A stretch of DNA of 64,000 bases from Kitasatospora xanthocidica (GTDB lineage: Bacteria; Actinomycetota; Actinomycetes; Streptomycetales; Streptomycetaceae). Below the pieces are notes generated by a model. It saw only the letters and a program-made list of their open reading frames with translations, was not told the DNA's origin and did not search any database. The DNA is taken from the NCBI RefSeq assembly GCF_014656195.1, contig NZ_BNBY01000021.1, forward strand, positions 62,001-126,000, given 5' to 3'. Each line of letters starts with the position of its first letter. The stretch's first letter is position 1. Below are positions 42,116-50,820 of the stretch, in pieces. Made by a program: the position numbers and the translations under genes.

Positions 42116-42651
42116 GGGCAGGGTCCTTTCGGAGGCGTGTCCGACCTGTGCCGGACGTGCGTTGGCCGATGAAGGGTGGGGATGGGCACGAGCACGAAGC
42201 GGGGGCGGGGGAAGCATCCGGCCGCTGTTTGTTGCCCGCGACAACATACGGCTTGTGATGAGGTCCGCCAAGCCCTTGCGCCGACCCGCGTGCGTAACGA
42301 TCGAGTCACCGGAGCCTGGCCGCGGCGCCGAGCGGGCGCGCGTTTGCCGGTCTCCAAGTCGATCTGTCCATCGGCCAGTTGCTCGTGCGGCAAGGCGCCG
42401 GGGCGACGGCGAGGCCGGGTCCACCTGCGGGGTTGCCGCGGGCCGGCGGCTCCGCGGGACCTCCGGCGGCTCCTCGGACCGGACCGCGGCACGGTGATCA
42501 ACTCGGCCGCCGGGGCGGGCCCGCTCCCGGGCCGGCTCGACCGACGCGTCGGGCCCGCTCCCGGGCCGGCTCGACCGACGCGTCGCCCCTGCGGCCGGCC
42601 GCTTCCGCAGACTCAGGAAGAAGGCAGCTCTCCGGACGCGAACATCGGTCC
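42116..42651. promoter_or_regulatory. Promoter region upstream of the sugar transporter operon
   Basis: About 535 gene-free bases between the binding-protein gene and the hairpin after the arabinofuranosidase gene. It holds a TGTTG-N7-CAACA element at 42230-42246, about 115 bp upstream of the ATG, which is a plausible ROK operator. A 34-bp tandem duplication is listed separately. Open frames here have no recognisable family. Confidence 0.5.
42517..42584. repeat. Perfect 34-bp tandem duplication
   Basis: Positions 42517-42550 and 42551-42584 are identical. Each unit contains the palindromes GGGCCC, CCCGGG and GCCGGC. Location: gene-free region upstream of the sugar transporter. No function is suggested. 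Confidence 0.9.
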
Positions 42652-42688
42652 GCCCCGACGGCAGGAGTCCCGCTCCTGCCGTCGGGGC
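42652..42688 (-). terminator. Terminator of the arabinofuranosidase gene
   Basis: A perfect 16-bp stem-loop (left arm ending at 42667, right arm starting at 42673, 5-nt loop) lies 20 bases beyond the stop codon of the minus-strand gene. Confidence 0.88.
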
Positions 42689-42707
42689 ATCACTCTCCGG
42701 GTGGAAG

Positions 42708-44225
42708 TCAGCCGAGCTTCCACTGCTGGTTGCTCTGCCCGTTGCAGGCCCACAGCTGGACCAGAGAGCCGTTCGCCGTCGACGCTCCACTGACGTCCAG
42801 GCAGAGTCCGGACTGGGCGCCGGTGACGGTGCCGTCGGCGTTCCGGGTCCACTGCTGGTTGGGCTGTCCGTTGCAGGGCCAGATGATCGCCTTCGTGCCG
42901 TTCGAGGTGCCCTTGTTGTCGGCGTCCAGGCACATCTGGCCGCTGCCGGAGTACACCGTCAGCCGGCCCGAGGAGGTGGCGGTCCACGTCTGGTTCGCGG
43001 CTCCGGAGCAGGAGTGGATCTGGGCCTGGGTGCCGCTGGTGGTGCTGGAGCCAGGGACGTCCAGGCACTTGGCGGCGCCGACGGCGTGCAGCGGGCCGGT
43101 GCTGGAGCCGCCGCCGGAGCCGGGGCTGTAGCCGGCTGCCGCGATGTTGGCCTGGACGGCGTCGTCGGTGGCGTCGGACGGGTAGCCGCTGACGACGGCG
43201 CCTTCGTAGAACGTGCCGAGGCTCTGGTTGGTGTTGCCGGCGCAGCAGTCGCCGCCGCTGCCCAGGATGACGGCGCCCTGCTGCTTCATCGGGCTGTAGC
43301 CGGGCGGGAGCGCGCCGTTCCAGAGCGTCGTGAGCCCGCCGGACTGGGCGTCACCGCCCTTGAGCGCGAACCGGGAGGTGCCGTTGTTCTTCAGCATCGC
43401 GGTGACGTAGCGGCTGGAGAAGGCCCGCTGGTTCTGGTTCCAGGACGAACTGCCGCCGGAGTACAGGCCGTACTCGAGGTCGGCCTGAACCCACGGACCG
43501 GTCCCCGAGCAGCCGCCGAACCAGCAACTGGTTCCGAAGTAGATGGCGTTCATGGCGCCCGCACCGTCCGCCTTGCGGTCCGTCTCGCTGTTCCCGTAGT
43601 CGAAGCAGCAGCCGCCGTTGACGTGGGTTCCGCTGGTCACCATGTACGCGCCCTGGGGGGCACTGCCGCGCGGCATCCCGGAGGAGGACCCGTCGTGCCA
43701 GTAGCTGTTCCCGGGGTTGATGTAGAGCGAGTACGCCTTGGCGCCGCCGACCGTGAGGGCCTCGCTGGTCGCGGTGGCCGGGGTGTCACTGCCTCCGGCG
43801 CCCCCGGGGCCCTGGTAGGCGAGGTCGTTGCCGTGCCCGGACTGGTCGAAGACCACTGTGACCACGCACGAGGTGCCCGCGCAGAAGGCGTCCTGGGCGG
43901 ACGCGTCGGCGACGCCCCCGGCGCTGACGACGCCGATGTTCCGCGTCCTGCCGTCCGAGCTCCGCACTTGGTAGAGCGCTCCGCTGTACGTCGAGTAGAG
44001 CGCGCGGGTCGTGGAGTGCGCGGCCACGCAGGGGGTTCCGCCCGCCGCGTAGATGTCACACGGGCCGGCGGTGGCGGCCCTCGCGCTGGTAGTGAGGGGG
44101 CCCGCACCGGTGAGACCGGCGACGACCAGGAGGATCGTGGCGGCCACGCGGATCAGCGTGCCGAGCCGGTGGTGAGGCGAGGGCGTGGTCCTCGGTCGTC
44201 GTTGCGGGCCTTGACTGTCGCGCAT
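42708..44225 (-). CDS. abfB: Secreted alpha-L-arabinofuranosidase B (GH54-like) with CBM13
   Basis: A 505-residue secreted enzyme. The Arg-rich n-region and a hydrophobic stretch (IRVAATILLVVAGLTGAG) end at an SARA-A type cleavage site near residue 50. The mature protein opens GPCDIYAAGGTPCVAAHSTTRALY, the hallmark N-terminus of the GH54 ArabFuran catalytic domain (about 52-375); GGCCFDYGNSETD contains the conserved Cys pair. A Gly/Ser linker leads to a ricin-type beta-trefoil (about 385-505) with three QxW-type repeats (NQTW, NQQW, NQQW) for sugar binding. It releases arabinose from arabinoxylan or arabinan. It is downstream of the galactosidase, separated by a strong hairpin, so it likely has its own or read-through expression. 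AGGGAG precedes the ATG. Confidence 0.9.
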   Translation of the reverse strand: MRDSQGPQRRPRTTPSPHHRLGTLIRVAATILLVVAGLTGAGPLTTSARAATAGPCDIYAAGGTPCVAAHSTTRALYSTYSGALYQVRSSDGRTRNIGVVSAGGVADASAQDAFCAGTSCVVTVVFDQSGHGNDLAYQGPGGAGGSDTPATATSEALTVGGAKAYSLYINPGNSYWHDGSSSGMPRGSAPQGAYMVTSGTHVNGGCCFDYGNSETDRKADGAGAMNAIYFGTSCWFGGCSGTGPWVQADLEYGLYSGGSSSWNQNQRAFSSRYVTAMLKNNGTSRFALKGGDAQSGGLTTLWNGALPPGYSPMKQQGAVILGSGGDCCAGNTNQSLGTFYEGAVVSGYPSDATDDAVQANIAAAGYSPGSGGGSSTGPLHAVGAAKCLDVPGSSTTSGTQAQIHSCSGAANQTWTATSSGRLTVYSGSGQMCLDADNKGTSNGTKAIIWPCNGQPNQQWTRNADGTVTGAQSGLCLDVSGASTANGSLVQLWACNGQSNQQWKLG

Positions 44226-44276
44226 CTGAGCTCCCTGCGGCTCGTCGGGGGATACGGGGCGTGCTGGACGGGCGGT

Positions 44277-44331
44277 GCGACCGCCGTGCTGCCTCAGGAG
44301 GTGGGGAACCCGGAGGCAGCACGGCGGTCGC
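44277..44331 (-). terminator. Terminator or attenuator between the two glycosidase genes
   Basis: A perfect 19-bp stem (44277-44295 with 44313-44331) with a 17-nt loop, 16 bases beyond the galactosidase stop and 52 bases before the arabinofuranosidase start on the minus strand. Confidence 0.88.
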
Positions 44332-44347
44332 GCCTGGCGGTGACCGC

Positions 44348-46045
44348 TCAGACGGCCCACTGCTGGTTGGTCTGGCCGTTGCAGGTCCACAGGTCGATCA
44401 GGGCGCCGTTGGCGGTGGACTTGGCGGTGACGTCGAGGCAGAGTCCGGACTGGGCGCTGGTGACGGTGCCGTCCGCGTTCACCTTCCACTGCTGGTTCGC
44501 CTGGTCGTTGCAGGTCCAGATCTCGACCTTGGTGCCGGGCGCGGTCTGGCCGTCGTACGCGTCCAGGCACATCCGGGTGCCGCCCGAGGTGACGGTCAGC
44601 TGGCCGGAGGCGGTGCGGGTCCAGGTCTGGTTCGGCTGGCCGTTGCAGTCCCAGATCTGCAGCTGGGTGCCCGGGGTGGTGGTCGAGTTCGGCACGTCCA
44701 GGCACTTGCCCGCCCCGACCGCGCGCACCGGGCCGGTCCGGTCCGTTCCGCCGCTGGTGCCGCCCGCGACGCGGAACATGGTGGTGCCGTGCGCCGGAAC
44801 CGAGGCGCTGATGGTGCCGGTGGTGGTCGACGTCGCGCCGGACCACAGGTCGGTGAGGCTGTAGCCGGCGGCGCCGGTCTTCCCGATCGCGGCGGCGGAG
44901 GTGCTGATGGTCGCGGTCGATCCGGTCTCGTTGAACAGGGCCACCGAGACGTCACCGTTCGCCAGCGGCTTGGCCAGTACGTCGAGGCCGCCGGCGGAGG
45001 ACACCAGGGTGCCCTGCTTGCCGAGCGGGTCCTGGTCCACCGCGATCACCCGGGCATTGGTGAGCGTGGCCAGGGTGGCCGGGCTGGCAGAGACGATGTT
45101 GGTACCCGCGATCAGCGGGGCCGCCATCTCCGCCCACAGGCTGAACTCCGAGCGGGCCTCGGTGTCGGTGAGCGGGCCGTTGCCGACCTCCAGCATGTCC
45201 GGGTCGTTCCAGTGACCGGGCCCGGCGTAGGCGGCCAGGTTCACGTTGCTGTGGAAGATCGACAGCATGCTGGAATAGCTGGCGTTGATGTCGCCGGTGG
45301 TGCGCCAGCTGTTGCCGACGCCCGCGCCCCAGGTCCACACACTGTCCTCGCCCCAGATGGACATGTTGAACAGGATGGGCCGGCCGGTCGCGGCCAGCGC
45401 GTCGCGCATCGTGGTGTACCGGGCCTGCGTGGGCGCCTTGTTGCCGTTGGGACAGGTGTTCAGCCAACAGCCGGGCCCCGCATAGCAGTTGTCGTACTTG
45501 AGATAGTCCACGCCCCAGGCGGCGAAGCTCTGCGCGTCCGTGGTCTCGTGGCCCAGGCTGCCCGGGAAGCCGGCGCAGGTCTGCAGTCCGGCGTCCTCGT
45601 AGATGCCCAGCTTCAACCCCAGCGAGTGGACGTAGTCGGCGGTGCCCTTGATCCCGTCCGGGAACTTGGTCGGATCGGGCACCAGGCGCCCGTCGGAACC
45701 CCGGGAGTGGGTCATCCAGCAGTCGTCGATGTTGACGTACTCGTACCCGGCGCTCTGCATGCCGTTGTTGTGCATGGCCGACGCCGTGCTCTTGATCAGT
45801 GACTCGGAGACGTTGCAGCCGTAGGCGTTCCAGTCGTTGAAGCCCATCGGCGGCGTGGCCGCCAGACCGTTGCCCACGGCTGCGGGCACCGGGGTCGCGC
45901 CCACGGCCGCGGCCGGCGGGGCCGCGCCCAGGGAGAGCAGCGGAATCGCCAAGGACAGGAGTAACGCCGAGAGGACGCAGGCGAGCGTCCTCCGCAGCCG
46001 TGGGCGCGCCGGTGGTCGGGTGGCGCGCGGGTCCGCGTGGAGCAT
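44348..46045 (-). CDS. Secreted alpha-galactosidase (GH27) with ricin-type CBM13
   Basis: A 565-residue enzyme. A signal peptide with an Arg-rich start and a long hydrophobic core (about 20-45) is followed by the GH27 barrel: ATPPMGFNDWNAYGCN (64-78), YVNIDDCW (103-110), the nucleophile Asp185 in YLKYDNC and the acid/base Asp252 in SWRTTGD. The C-terminal beta-sandwich precedes a beta-trefoil (about 440-565) with NQTW, NQQW and NQQW repeats. It hydrolyses terminal alpha-galactose (or beta-arabinopyranose) from plant polymers such as galactomannan. The ATG at 46045 follows a near-perfect AGGAGG; the upstream frame to 46129 is not a signal peptide. The palindrome at 46292 probably controls it. 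Confidence 0.93.
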   Translation of the reverse strand: MLHADPRATRPPARPRLRRTLACVLSALLLSLAIPLLSLGAAPPAAAVGATPVPAAVGNGLAATPPMGFNDWNAYGCNVSESLIKSTASAMHNNGMQSAGYEYVNIDDCWMTHSRGSDGRLVPDPTKFPDGIKGTADYVHSLGLKLGIYEDAGLQTCAGFPGSLGHETTDAQSFAAWGVDYLKYDNCYAGPGCWLNTCPNGNKAPTQARYTTMRDALAATGRPILFNMSIWGEDSVWTWGAGVGNSWRTTGDINASYSSMLSIFHSNVNLAAYAGPGHWNDPDMLEVGNGPLTDTEARSEFSLWAEMAAPLIAGTNIVSASPATLATLTNARVIAVDQDPLGKQGTLVSSAGGLDVLAKPLANGDVSVALFNETGSTATISTSAAAIGKTGAAGYSLTDLWSGATSTTTGTISASVPAHGTTMFRVAGGTSGGTDRTGPVRAVGAGKCLDVPNSTTTPGTQLQIWDCNGQPNQTWTRTASGQLTVTSGGTRMCLDAYDGQTAPGTKVEIWTCNDQANQQWKVNADGTVTSAQSGLCLDVTAKSTANGALIDLWTCNGQTNQQWAV

Positions 46046-46291
46046 GTGGTCGCCTCCTGATGGAGTGGTGGGGGAGGTGTCTGTTTCTCGCGGTTCGGCA
46101 TTCACCCAGGATCTACGTGAGCATGACAAACGCGTTTTCGGTGAATGGCCGCACGGTTGCGGAGCGGGGACTCCGAGAAGACTCGATCGGGCGACGAGGT
46201 CGCCGCGTGAAGAAATGGAGGAATGCGCGCCGGTGTTTCCGGTGTGACTTCCCTGGCATATCGGGGCGGCGAATCCGGACCGGATCTCCGG

Positions 46292-46307
46292 TTGTTAGCG
46301 CTAACAA
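46292..46307. promoter_or_regulatory. LacI-family operator
   Basis: TTGTTAGCGCTAACAA is a perfect 16-bp palindrome with the central CG typical of LacI/GalR operators. It lies about 250 bp upstream of the galactosidase start in a 500-base gene-free region that is unusually AT-rich around 46305-46325. No LacI-type regulator is in the window, so the repressor acts from elsewhere. Confidence 0.8.
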
Positions 46308-46452
46308 TCACTCGTAAAAAAGATCACCGAGGTGAATGTCCCCGGCGTCGGCCAATGGGAGCTTCCAATACCCCGCCCGCAGTGTCAACCCTTCTTGCAA
46401 CAATGCGGCGCCGCTCGGTGGGCCTGAATCGCCCCGGGCTCGGTGGAGATTT

Positions 46453-46488
46453 CACCGGCGTACTCGCACCGGTGCGAGTACGCCGGTG
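46453..46488. repeat. Perfect 36-bp palindrome, probable terminator of the flavin reductase gene
   Basis: The 18-bp arms meet with no spacer (centre CACC/GGTG). It lies 59 bases beyond the minus-strand flavin reductase stop. As RNA it can fold into a hairpin with a tight loop and act as terminator; as DNA it is a long exact dyad that could also bind a dimer. Confidence 0.8.
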
Positions 46489-46547
46489 GGGCAACGCGGG
46501 AAGCCCGCCAGGCTGATCCCGCATCGGTGCCACACGGCCCTACCGGC

Positions 46548-47099
46548 TCACGCACGTGCCGATCCCACGGCCAGGCACTGGTAGTGGCTCTCGAAGTGCA
46601 CCAGGGGGTCGGCGGCGCCGTTCCGGTCGCACCACACGGGCTGCCCCAGCACGAGCAGGTGGTCGGCGGCGGCGACGGTGCGCTCGACCCGGCACACCAG
46701 GGCCGCCATCGCCTCGTCGATCACCGGGACGTCCCGGACCAGCCGGTGGCCGATCCCGGTGAACCGCTGCTCGGCCGGTGCGGTGGCGAACCGGTCGGCC
46801 AGGTCCTGGTGACGGCGGCCGAGGAGGTTGATGCCGAAGGCACCCTGGCCGGTGATCGCGGCCAGGGTGCTGCTGCTCCGGTACAGCGACACCAGCACGA
46901 GCGGCGGGCTGAGCGAGACCGAGGTGAAGGAGCTGGCCGTGCAACCGGTCGGCCGGCCCTGGGCCGTGGCGGTGACCAGGGCGACCCCCGTGGCCCAGCG
47001 GCGCATGACGCTCCGCAGGGCCGGTCCGGTGACGGCCGGGGTCTCCGGCCGGGGCGTCGCCGGACCGGTCACGGTGCCGGGATCCGGCCCGGCCGTCAC
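46548..47099 (-). CDS. Flavin reductase-like FMN-binding protein
   Basis: A 183-residue protein of the NADH:FMN oxidoreductase (DIM6/NTAB) split-barrel family. RRWATGVALVTA, GCTASSFTSVSLSPPLVLVSL and GAFGINLLGRRHQDLADRFA are its motifs. Members supply reduced flavin to two-component monooxygenases or halogenases. Its ATG overlaps the stop of the TPR gene, so it is translationally coupled to the RiPP-type minus-strand arm. It may reduce flavin for the Cys decarboxylase or for an unseen oxygenase, or have a separate redox role; no monooxygenase partner is nearby. Confidence 0.85.
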   Translation of the reverse strand: MTAGPDPGTVTGPATPRPETPAVTGPALRSVMRRWATGVALVTATAQGRPTGCTASSFTSVSLSPPLVLVSLYRSSSTLAAITGQGAFGINLLGRRHQDLADRFATAPAEQRFTGIGHRLVRDVPVIDEAMAALVCRVERTVAAADHLLVLGQPVWCDRNGAADPLVHFESHYQCLAVGSARA

Positions 47100-49255
47100 G
47101 GCACCCTCACCGGATCCGCGACCTCGTTCGGCGGGCTCGCGGCCGACTCGGCTGCCGCCAGGTCCGCCTGATGGGCCGTCGGATCACCCAGCGCGAGGTG
47201 GCATTCGGCGCGCTGTCGCAGCAGGTCGGCCCGGTCGGCGCCGGGCAGCAGCAGTGCGGCGGTGTAGTCGCGGCGGGCCGACTCCCAGTCACCGGCGCTC
47301 TGGTGGACGTAGCCACGGTTGTAGAGCAGGTCCGGATTGTCGGCCTCGATCGTCAGCGCCCGGGTGAGGTCCGCGACCGCGGTGCGGTGGTCGCCCGTTT
47401 CCAGGACCAGGGCCGCGCGGTTGGCCAGCGCGCTCACCAGGTCCGGCTCGGCGGTGAGCGCCAGGTCGAAGTCGCGCAGCGCCTCCTGGTCGGCGCCCGC
47501 GTCCAGCGCCAGCAGCCCCCGGGCGCACAACAGGCGGGCGTCGCCCGGATGGTGGCGCAGCCCCTCCTCGACCTGGGTCAGCGAGCCCGCCGCGTCGCCC
47601 TGCTCCCGCAGCAGGCTGGCGAGGTTGATCCGGGCGTCCAGCTCGTCGGGTTCCAGGTCGAGCACGTACGACAGGTCCGCGATCGCGCCCGCCAGGTCGC
47701 CCAGTTCCAGGCGCAGGTCGGCCCGGTTGTAGTGCATCTCCCAGAACGGCGCGGCGAAGGTGATCGACTCGCTGTAGTCGGCCAGCGCGCCGGGCAGGTC
47801 GCCCATCCGGCGCCGCAGGTCGGCCCGGTCGAAGTAGTAGTCCGGGTAGTTGGGATCCAGCTCGATGACGGTGTCGATGTCGGCCAGCGCCTCCTCCAGC
47901 CGGCCGAGCACCGTGTACACCCGGCCCCGGTTGTGCACCAGCACGGAGCGGTGCAAGCGGTGCTTCTCGGCGGGGAGTTCGCGGTCGATGTCGGCCAGAC
48001 CGGTGCTGACCAGGCGCAGCGCCTCGGCCGGGTTGCCCAGCTGGAGCTCCACCAGGGCCAGGCCGTTGCGGTTGAAGACCGACTGGAAGACGCGCTGGTC
48101 GTGGTCCGGCAGCAGGGAGGCCATCGCGAGCACGTTGTTCAGGTGGGCCTTGGCCAGCTGGTGGTCCTTGTGCTCGGCCGGGTAGTAGCGGGTGTAGAGC
48201 ATGGCGAGGGCGTAGCCGGAGAAGATGTGCAGCATCGGCTGGTCGAACATGGCGCGCAGCTCGATGTAGCGCCGTTCGGCCTCCTCCGGCCGGCCGAGGA
48301 TCGACAGCGCGGTGGTGACCTTGGTGCCTAGCATCCAGTACTTCCGGGGGTCCTCGGCCGGGTCCATCAGGGCCGTGCCACGTCCGGCCACGTCGAGCAG
48401 CGCGTGGTAGAAGCCCATCGAGACCAGGTACTCGGCGGCTTCGAGGAACGCGTCGGCGGCGGCTTCCCGGTCGCTGCCGTGCTCCAGGTGATAGAGGATC
48501 GCCCCGAGGCACAGGCTCCAGTCTCCGCCGCGGCGCAGCTCGGCCGCCCGCCGGTCGTGCAGTCGGGCCCGCTCGGCGGCGTCGAGGCGGCGGTAGGCGG
48601 CTTGTTCGGCGGGGTCGTGGGAGGTGCCGTCGGACTCGACGTAGGCCAGGGCCGACTTGTGACGGTCCGTCAGGTCTTCGTGCTCGCCGGGTTGTCGGGC
48701 GAGGGTGTGGGCGAGGGTGTGGGTGGCGTGGGCGGCGAGAGCCGTGGTGAGTTCGGGGATCAGGTCGGCGCCGCCGGTGTGCACGGTGACCGTCACCAGG
48801 TCCGGCAGGGCCCGGCGCAGCAGGATGGAGAGGAACTCCTGGTCGGTGTGATCGGCCTCGTCGACCCGGTCGAAGCGCAGGGCCAGCGCGTGGCCGCGCC
48901 CGCGGGCGTGGCCGTGCAGGAACTCGATGATGCCGTGGGCGAGACGGCGGGTGCGCTTCGCCGGGTAGAGGCGGGTGCGCTCGTTGGGCACGGCCAGTGA
49001 GGTGAGGGTCTGCGGTCCGGCGCCGATCAGGTCCTTGAGTTCCGGAGCGGCGGACAGGATTTCGACGGCGTGGTGCGCCACGAGCTCCGGGCGGGCCCGG
49101 TGCGCGTCCGGCACCAGTGCGCGCAGCAGGGTGCCCAGACCGGTGTACGGTCCGCGCAGCCGCCGGTGGCAGTCGGCTCGGGCGTCGTACCGGTCGTCGT
49201 ACCGGTCGTCGTGCGCGGTGCCTTCGGGCTGGACGCGCCAGGTGTGGGAGGTCAC
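47096..49255 (-). CDS. TPR-repeat protein of the RiPP locus
   Basis: A 719-residue protein with GTG start after AAAGGA. The N-terminal 200 residues resemble the front of ATPase/STAND regulators (RRLRGPYTGLGTLLRALVP, ALRFDRVDEADHTDQEFLSILLRR), but there is no intact Walker A, so the nucleotide-binding part is degenerate. From about 260 to the C-terminus are TPR units such as VLVHNRGRVYTVLGRLEEALADID, YFDRADLRRRMGDLPGALADY and LYNRGYVHQSAGDWESARRDY. TPR arrays bind peptides or proteins. In this operon it may hold the precursor peptide or sense it. No enzymatic motif is visible. Confidence 0.82.
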   Translation of the reverse strand: MTSHTWRVQPEGTAHDDRYDDRYDARADCHRRLRGPYTGLGTLLRALVPDAHRARPELVAHHAVEILSAAPELKDLIGAGPQTLTSLAVPNERTRLYPAKRTRRLAHGIIEFLHGHARGRGHALALRFDRVDEADHTDQEFLSILLRRALPDLVTVTVHTGGADLIPELTTALAAHATHTLAHTLARQPGEHEDLTDRHKSALAYVESDGTSHDPAEQAAYRRLDAAERARLHDRRAAELRRGGDWSLCLGAILYHLEHGSDREAAADAFLEAAEYLVSMGFYHALLDVAGRGTALMDPAEDPRKYWMLGTKVTTALSILGRPEEAERRYIELRAMFDQPMLHIFSGYALAMLYTRYYPAEHKDHQLAKAHLNNVLAMASLLPDHDQRVFQSVFNRNGLALVELQLGNPAEALRLVSTGLADIDRELPAEKHRLHRSVLVHNRGRVYTVLGRLEEALADIDTVIELDPNYPDYYFDRADLRRRMGDLPGALADYSESITFAAPFWEMHYNRADLRLELGDLAGAIADLSYVLDLEPDELDARINLASLLREQGDAAGSLTQVEEGLRHHPGDARLLCARGLLALDAGADQEALRDFDLALTAEPDLVSALANRAALVLETGDHRTAVADLTRALTIEADNPDLLYNRGYVHQSAGDWESARRDYTAALLLPGADRADLLRQRAECHLALGDPTAHQADLAAAESAASPPNEVADPVRVP

Positions 49256-49285
49256 GGGTTTTCCTTTCGTGAGTGCGCGGGCGGG

Positions 49286-50431
49286 TCACGCGGCGGCGCG
49301 GCGTTGCCTGCGGCCGACCAGCAGGGGCAGCACGACGACCTGGACGACGATGACGAGCAGGGCGACGGCGGCGTCCCAGAGCCGGCCGTCGCCCAGCGAG
49401 CGGTGCGCGATGCCGTCGGCGAGTCGTCGGGCGAACGTCACGGCCGGCAGGACGACGGTGATCACGGCGGTGACCAGCAGGACGGCGGTGCCGATCGCGG
49501 TCAGCAGGGCGTACCAGGGGGCCAGTGCCCGCTCCCGCGCCGTCCAGCGGTCCTCCGCCCAGTCGCCCCGGCCCAGGCGGTGGCGCAGATAGGCCGAACC
49601 CACCTCGTGCAGGTCGGCGCAGCCCAGGGCCGTGGCGAGGACGTAGTAGAGGTCGGTGCGCAGGAAGATCAGGAACTGCCAGGCCAGCCGGGGCAGGATC
49701 ACGTACGCCACGGCGAGGGCGAGCCGCCCGGCCCAGGACGGTCCGGTCGCGAGGTCGGCCGCCGCCGCGAGGGTGAGCGCGCCGAAGAGCACGACCTCGC
49801 CGAGCATCCCGGCCAGGAAGGGCAGGTAGCGCTGCGCGGGCCGCACACCGAACAGCGCGTTGAGCCGGGTCTCGAAGACCACGAAGTAGAGCCGCCGCCC
49901 GACGCCCAGGCCGGTGGGCAGGCCGAGCCTGCGGCCGGCCAGGACGTGCCAGCCCTCGTGCCAGAGCATGAGTGGCATCTGCAGCGCGGCGAGGGTCACC
50001 TCCACCGCGACCAGGGACGGGACGAAGAACAGGTTCCGGGTGTGCGGCTGCAGTCGGGGCTCGTGGATCATCGCCGCGATCGCCAGTGCGGTGATCAGCG
50101 CGTAGCAGCCCCAGGCGAGCGGCGAGAACATGGCACGTCCCCAGGCCTGGAGGCGTACGGGCACGGGCTCGGCGGCGGCGCCGGGCTCGTGGACGAAGCC
50201 GAGATCGCGCATGGTCTCGATGAAGTCGGCCAGGTCGACCGGCTCTCCGTAGGCCGCTTCGTACCAGGCGGCGGCCTCGGCGGGCGGCATGCCGTCGGCC
50301 AGGCGTCGCAGCAGCGCCGCGCCGTCCTCCGGGAGCAGCGCGAAGGACCCGGTGTCGGGCCGGCCCACCAGCGTGCCGTCGCGTTCGGTGACGAAGGTGA
50401 GCGGATGGAACGCGAGGTCGGCGGTCGCCAT
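49286..50431 (-). CDS. PqqD-like (RRE) domain fused to M50-type membrane metalloprotease
   Basis: A 381-residue protein. Residues about 10-82 (ending DFIETMRDLGFVHEP) have the length and closing motif of PqqD-like RiPP recognition elements. Then come six or more membrane helices with the zinc motif HEGWH (158-162) between helices, as in site-2/M50 proteases. Fusion of a leader-binding fold to an intramembrane protease suggests recognition and cleavage of a small peptide, presumably the one encoded just upstream. A third zinc ligand is not certain. The ATG at 50431 follows GAGGGAGAG; an upstream extension to 50527 would overlap the hairpin and is rejected. Confidence 0.82.
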   Translation of the reverse strand: MATADLAFHPLTFVTERDGTLVGRPDTGSFALLPEDGAALLRRLADGMPPAEAAAWYEAAYGEPVDLADFIETMRDLGFVHEPGAAAEPVPVRLQAWGRAMFSPLAWGCYALITALAIAAMIHEPRLQPHTRNLFFVPSLVAVEVTLAALQMPLMLWHEGWHVLAGRRLGLPTGLGVGRRLYFVVFETRLNALFGVRPAQRYLPFLAGMLGEVVLFGALTLAAAADLATGPSWAGRLALAVAYVILPRLAWQFLIFLRTDLYYVLATALGCADLHEVGSAYLRHRLGRGDWAEDRWTARERALAPWYALLTAIGTAVLLVTAVITVVLPAVTFARRLADGIAHRSLGDGRLWDAAVALLVIVVQVVVLPLLVGRRQRRAAA

Positions 50432-50502
50432 GGTCTCTCCCTCGGAGGGGTGCGGGCCGCTCGGACGGGTGCGGCCCGCTCGGGCGGGTGCGGCGGTACG
50501 AG

Positions 50503-50538
50503 CCCGGGCCCGCGTGCTGTGCCGCACGCGGGCCCGGG
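50503..50538 (-). terminator. Post-precursor hairpin (terminator or attenuator)
   Basis: A perfect 15-bp GC stem (50503-50517 with 50524-50538) with a 6-nt loop lies 12 bases after the 25-codon peptide gene and before the protease gene. Such partial terminators after RiPP precursors raise precursor mRNA over that of the enzymes. Confidence 0.85.
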
Positions 50539-50550
50539 GGTGTCACCGGG

Positions 50551-50628
50551 TCAGCAGACCGTGAGGATGTAGGACGCCGGCGAGGTGAGCTTGATGGAAC
50601 CGGTCTTGCGCACAGTGATCTTCTTCAT
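50551..50628 (-). CDS. Candidate RiPP precursor peptide, 25 residues, C-terminal Cys
   Basis: A 25-codon gene with a good GGGAG site seven bases before the ATG. The peptide opens MKKITVRKTG and closes SPASYILTVC. The basic N-terminal half could be a short leader; the second half is rich in Ser/Thr and hydrophobic residues and has a single Cys as the last residue. The setting supports it as a real gene: a strong hairpin directly after the stop, an RRE-M50 protease gene next, and a divergent EpiD-like decarboxylase, the enzyme class that oxidatively decarboxylates C-terminal Cys. It is too short for most gene callers. A cleavage site and modifications cannot be read. Confidence 0.72.
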   Translation of the reverse strand: MKKITVRKTGSIKLTSPASYILTVC

Positions 50629-50820
50629 GGTTCGACTCCCTTGATGAAGAGGCGGGTTGGCGCCGCCCGCCCTGGAGGCGGATCGGCGAGTCCGACGATG
50701 GCACGGCGCCCGGTGGGCGGACATGGGTAGTCGGTCCCCGTCTTCCTGCCGGGAGCCGGGACGGAAAACGGGGGCCCGATCCCCATACCGGGGCGGCCGG
50801 GCTCGGACACCATCCATGAC

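Noticed and set aside
46548..47099. Flavin reductase gene as the Cys decarboxylase of the RiPP locus
   Set aside because: It has split-barrel flavin reductase motifs, not PASANT/PxMNxxMW; the decarboxylase motifs are in the gene at 50821.
49070..50572. Plus-strand 500-codon frame opposite the RRE-M50 and TPR genes
   Set aside because: Gly/Arg/Gln-rich shadow sequence without motifs, while the minus strand has HEGWH, membrane helices and TPRs.
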